Assembly (NCBI GenBank): GCA_030710605.1
Contig: CP092877.1
Location: 42,082,406-42,146,405 of the forward strand
DNA from: Cordylochernes scorpioides
Lineage: Eukaryota; Arthropoda; Arachnida; Pseudoscorpiones; Chernetidae
Length of the DNA: 64,000 nucleotides
Reading direction: 5' to 3'
This document shows positions 62,450 to 64,000 of the stretch, piece by piece. Below the pieces are notes generated by a model that was given only the letters and a program-made list of their open reading frames with translations, was not told the origin of the DNA and made no database searches. A program made the translations under genes and the position numbers. Positions within the stretch are counted from its first letter, which is position 1, and each line of letters begins with the position of its first letter.

Positions 62450-63211
62450 TCTATATATATATAATTGAATGTCTGTCTGTCTTGCTGTGTCTGTACTCTA
62501 TAGATTCAAAAACCATACATCCAATCGCCGTGAAATTTTTGGACATTATTAGGTATATCACCGGGAAGGTGTTTGAAAAATAATTTCATGAATAACTTGA
62601 ATATCCTTAGAGTTATTTGCAGTTTTGTAGATTTAACTCGCAAGCAGCGCCCCCATTGTGACGATGATAACAAGTTTTCTTATCACTAAGTTTGTTATCT
62701 TAAATTTTATTTATCAAAAGTAAGATTATCTCAGGATGACACGGCAAATATTTGACCGGGAAAAAATGTTCACTAGATAAAACGATGATTTTGTAATGTA
62801 GAAAATTAGGAAAGACAAAATTCAGGATGACACAGCAATTTATTTGAGACACGAATAATGATACATTTCCAAGGCAAAGATACTATTCCTTCAACTTCCA
62901 ATTACCGAGGGAACCAATTAATATTGATTTTATTCAACTTATCGAGTATTTTTCAAGGGACCGGGAAAAAATGTTCACTAGATAAAACGATGATTTTGTA
63001 ATGTAGAAAATTAGGAAAGACAAAATTCAGGATAACACGGCACACAGGGACCGGGAAAAATGTTCACTTTATCGAGAGATTCAAATTTACGAGTTTCAAA
63101 TTATCAAAATATATCTTTTTTTATAAGTTTATAGAGATTTGTTTTAACAAATGTTCGTTAGACAAACCTTTACTCGGGTAAAACTCGGGCGAAGCCGGGT
63201 ACATCCGCTAG
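62450..63211 (+). mobile_element. Non-autonomous Helitron (family 1)
   Basis: TC at 62450, hairpin CTCGGGCGAAGCCGGG, CTAG at 63208-63211. 762 bp. The block TCAGGATGACACxGC with the GGGACCGGGAAAAA run occurs twice or more inside. Confidence 0.88.
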
Positions 63212-63213
63212 TA

Positions 63214-63846
63214 TCTATATATATATATATATAATTGAATGTCTGTCTGTACTCTATAGATTAAAAAACCATACATCCAATCGCCGTGAAATTTTGGGAT
63301 ATTATTAGGTATATCCCCGGGAAGGTTTTTGAAAAATAATTTCTTGAATATATTGAATATCCTTAGAGTTATTTGCAGATTTAACTAAATGATGATGATG
63401 ATTATTTTATCAAAAATAAGATTTTCTACCTATTAATTGTGCACAAGTCAAAGTTAGTTTTATCATTTATCTACAACATATATATTAGGAGAATAGATAA
63501 AATGATAATTTTGTTATGTAGAAAATTAGGAAAGACAAAATTCAGGATAAAACGGCAATTTATTTGAGACAAGAATAATGATACAATTCAAAGGCAAGAT
63601 ACTATTCCTTTAACTTCCAATTACCGAGGGAACCAATTAATATTGATTTTATTCAACTTATCGAGTATTTTTCAAGGGACCGGGAAAAATGTTCACTTTA
63701 TCGAGATATTCAAATTTACGAGTTTCAAATTATCAAAAAATATATCTTTTTTTTTTTATAAGTTTATAGAGAATTGTTTTAGCAAATGTTCGTTAGACAA
63801 ACCTTTACTCGGGTAAAACCCGGGCGAAGCCGGGTACATACGCTAG
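63214..63846 (+). mobile_element. Non-autonomous Helitron (family 1)
   Basis: TC at 63214, two bases after the previous CTAG, and CTAG at 63843-63846. 633 bp. Confidence 0.88.
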
Positions 63847-63851
63847 TATTA

Positions 63852-64000
63852 TCTATATTAATAAAATGGAAATTTCATAAGTGGACATCACTAAAAACTT
63901 TCGTTGCAATGCATCAATTTCAACCAAATTTTCAACATTTATGTAGAACGAGATGGAGCAGGTTTTGCTTAACATCAAAATATATTTCCTAACATTAACA
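63852..64000 (+). mobile_element. Helitron family 3, 5' end (runs off window)
   Basis: TCTATATTAATAAAATGGAA then ATTTCATAAGTG, matching the 5' end of the composite at 20967 (reverse complement of 20821-20967), including TTCGTTGCAATGCATCAATT and GAGATGGAGCAGGTTTTGCT. Confidence 0.8.

Overview
The window is AT-rich eukaryotic DNA, almost certainly from an invertebrate animal and most likely an arthropod. The basis is the mix of element families: autonomous Helitrons with an N-terminal array of 23-residue repeats, many short Helitrons, mariner and pogo/Tigger transposons, jockey/I-type LINEs, a GIY-YIG Penelope-like element, copia and several gypsy elements. I cannot name the species. I see no convincing host protein-coding gene. 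The window is a nest of mobile elements with two tRNA-like Pol III units and several hammerhead ribozymes.

Layout. 1-620: 5' end of an autonomous Helitron (- strand). 838-1713: non-autonomous Helitron. 1714-2352: tandem dimer carrying type I hammerhead motifs (retrozyme-like), with a third hammerhead at 2647-2701. 2901-10433: decayed gypsy-1 (-). 10444-12280: three Helitron-type units, one carrying a piece of U2 snRNA. 12281-13037: repeat family X. About 13040-15240: internally deleted LINE. 15772-21058: gypsy-3 (-), with a Helitron inside its 5' LTR. 22270-23225: Helitron, then a mariner remnant. 23338-25249: gypsy fragment with a Helitron in its LTR. 26629-32660: pogo/Tigger transposase (-) split by a young copia element (27350-31276). 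31808-34313: recent 1.25-kb tandem duplication. 34709-34779: tRNA-Gly-like gene. 35546-41967: gypsy-2 (+), internally deleted. 41968-44176: repeat X split by a 5'-truncated LINE. 44177-44790: Helitron end with a 37-bp minisatellite. 45022-50203: gypsy-4 (-), nearly intact. About 50308-56302: second autonomous Helitron (-), broken by a Penelope-like element with a hammerhead. 56303-56950: short Helitrons. 56995-57067: tRNA-like gene. 57413-61779: gypsy-5 (+). 61905-64000: Helitrons, including a second U2-bearing unit.

Insertions are well ordered in time where target-site duplications survive: ACTAT for copia, AATAT for gypsy-3, ATAC for gypsy-4, ATTAT for gypsy-5, a 13-bp repeat for the LINE, and A/T target sites for Helitrons. 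The most notable signals are the hammerhead tandem dimer, the repeated association of U2 snRNA 5' sequence with one mobile family, and gypsy-4, whose gag starts inside the LTR and ends on a canonical U UUA AAC slippery site. At least ten of the reading-frame breaks in gypsy-3, -4 and -5 sit in homopolymer runs, which suggests either assembly errors or slippage rather than ordinary decay.
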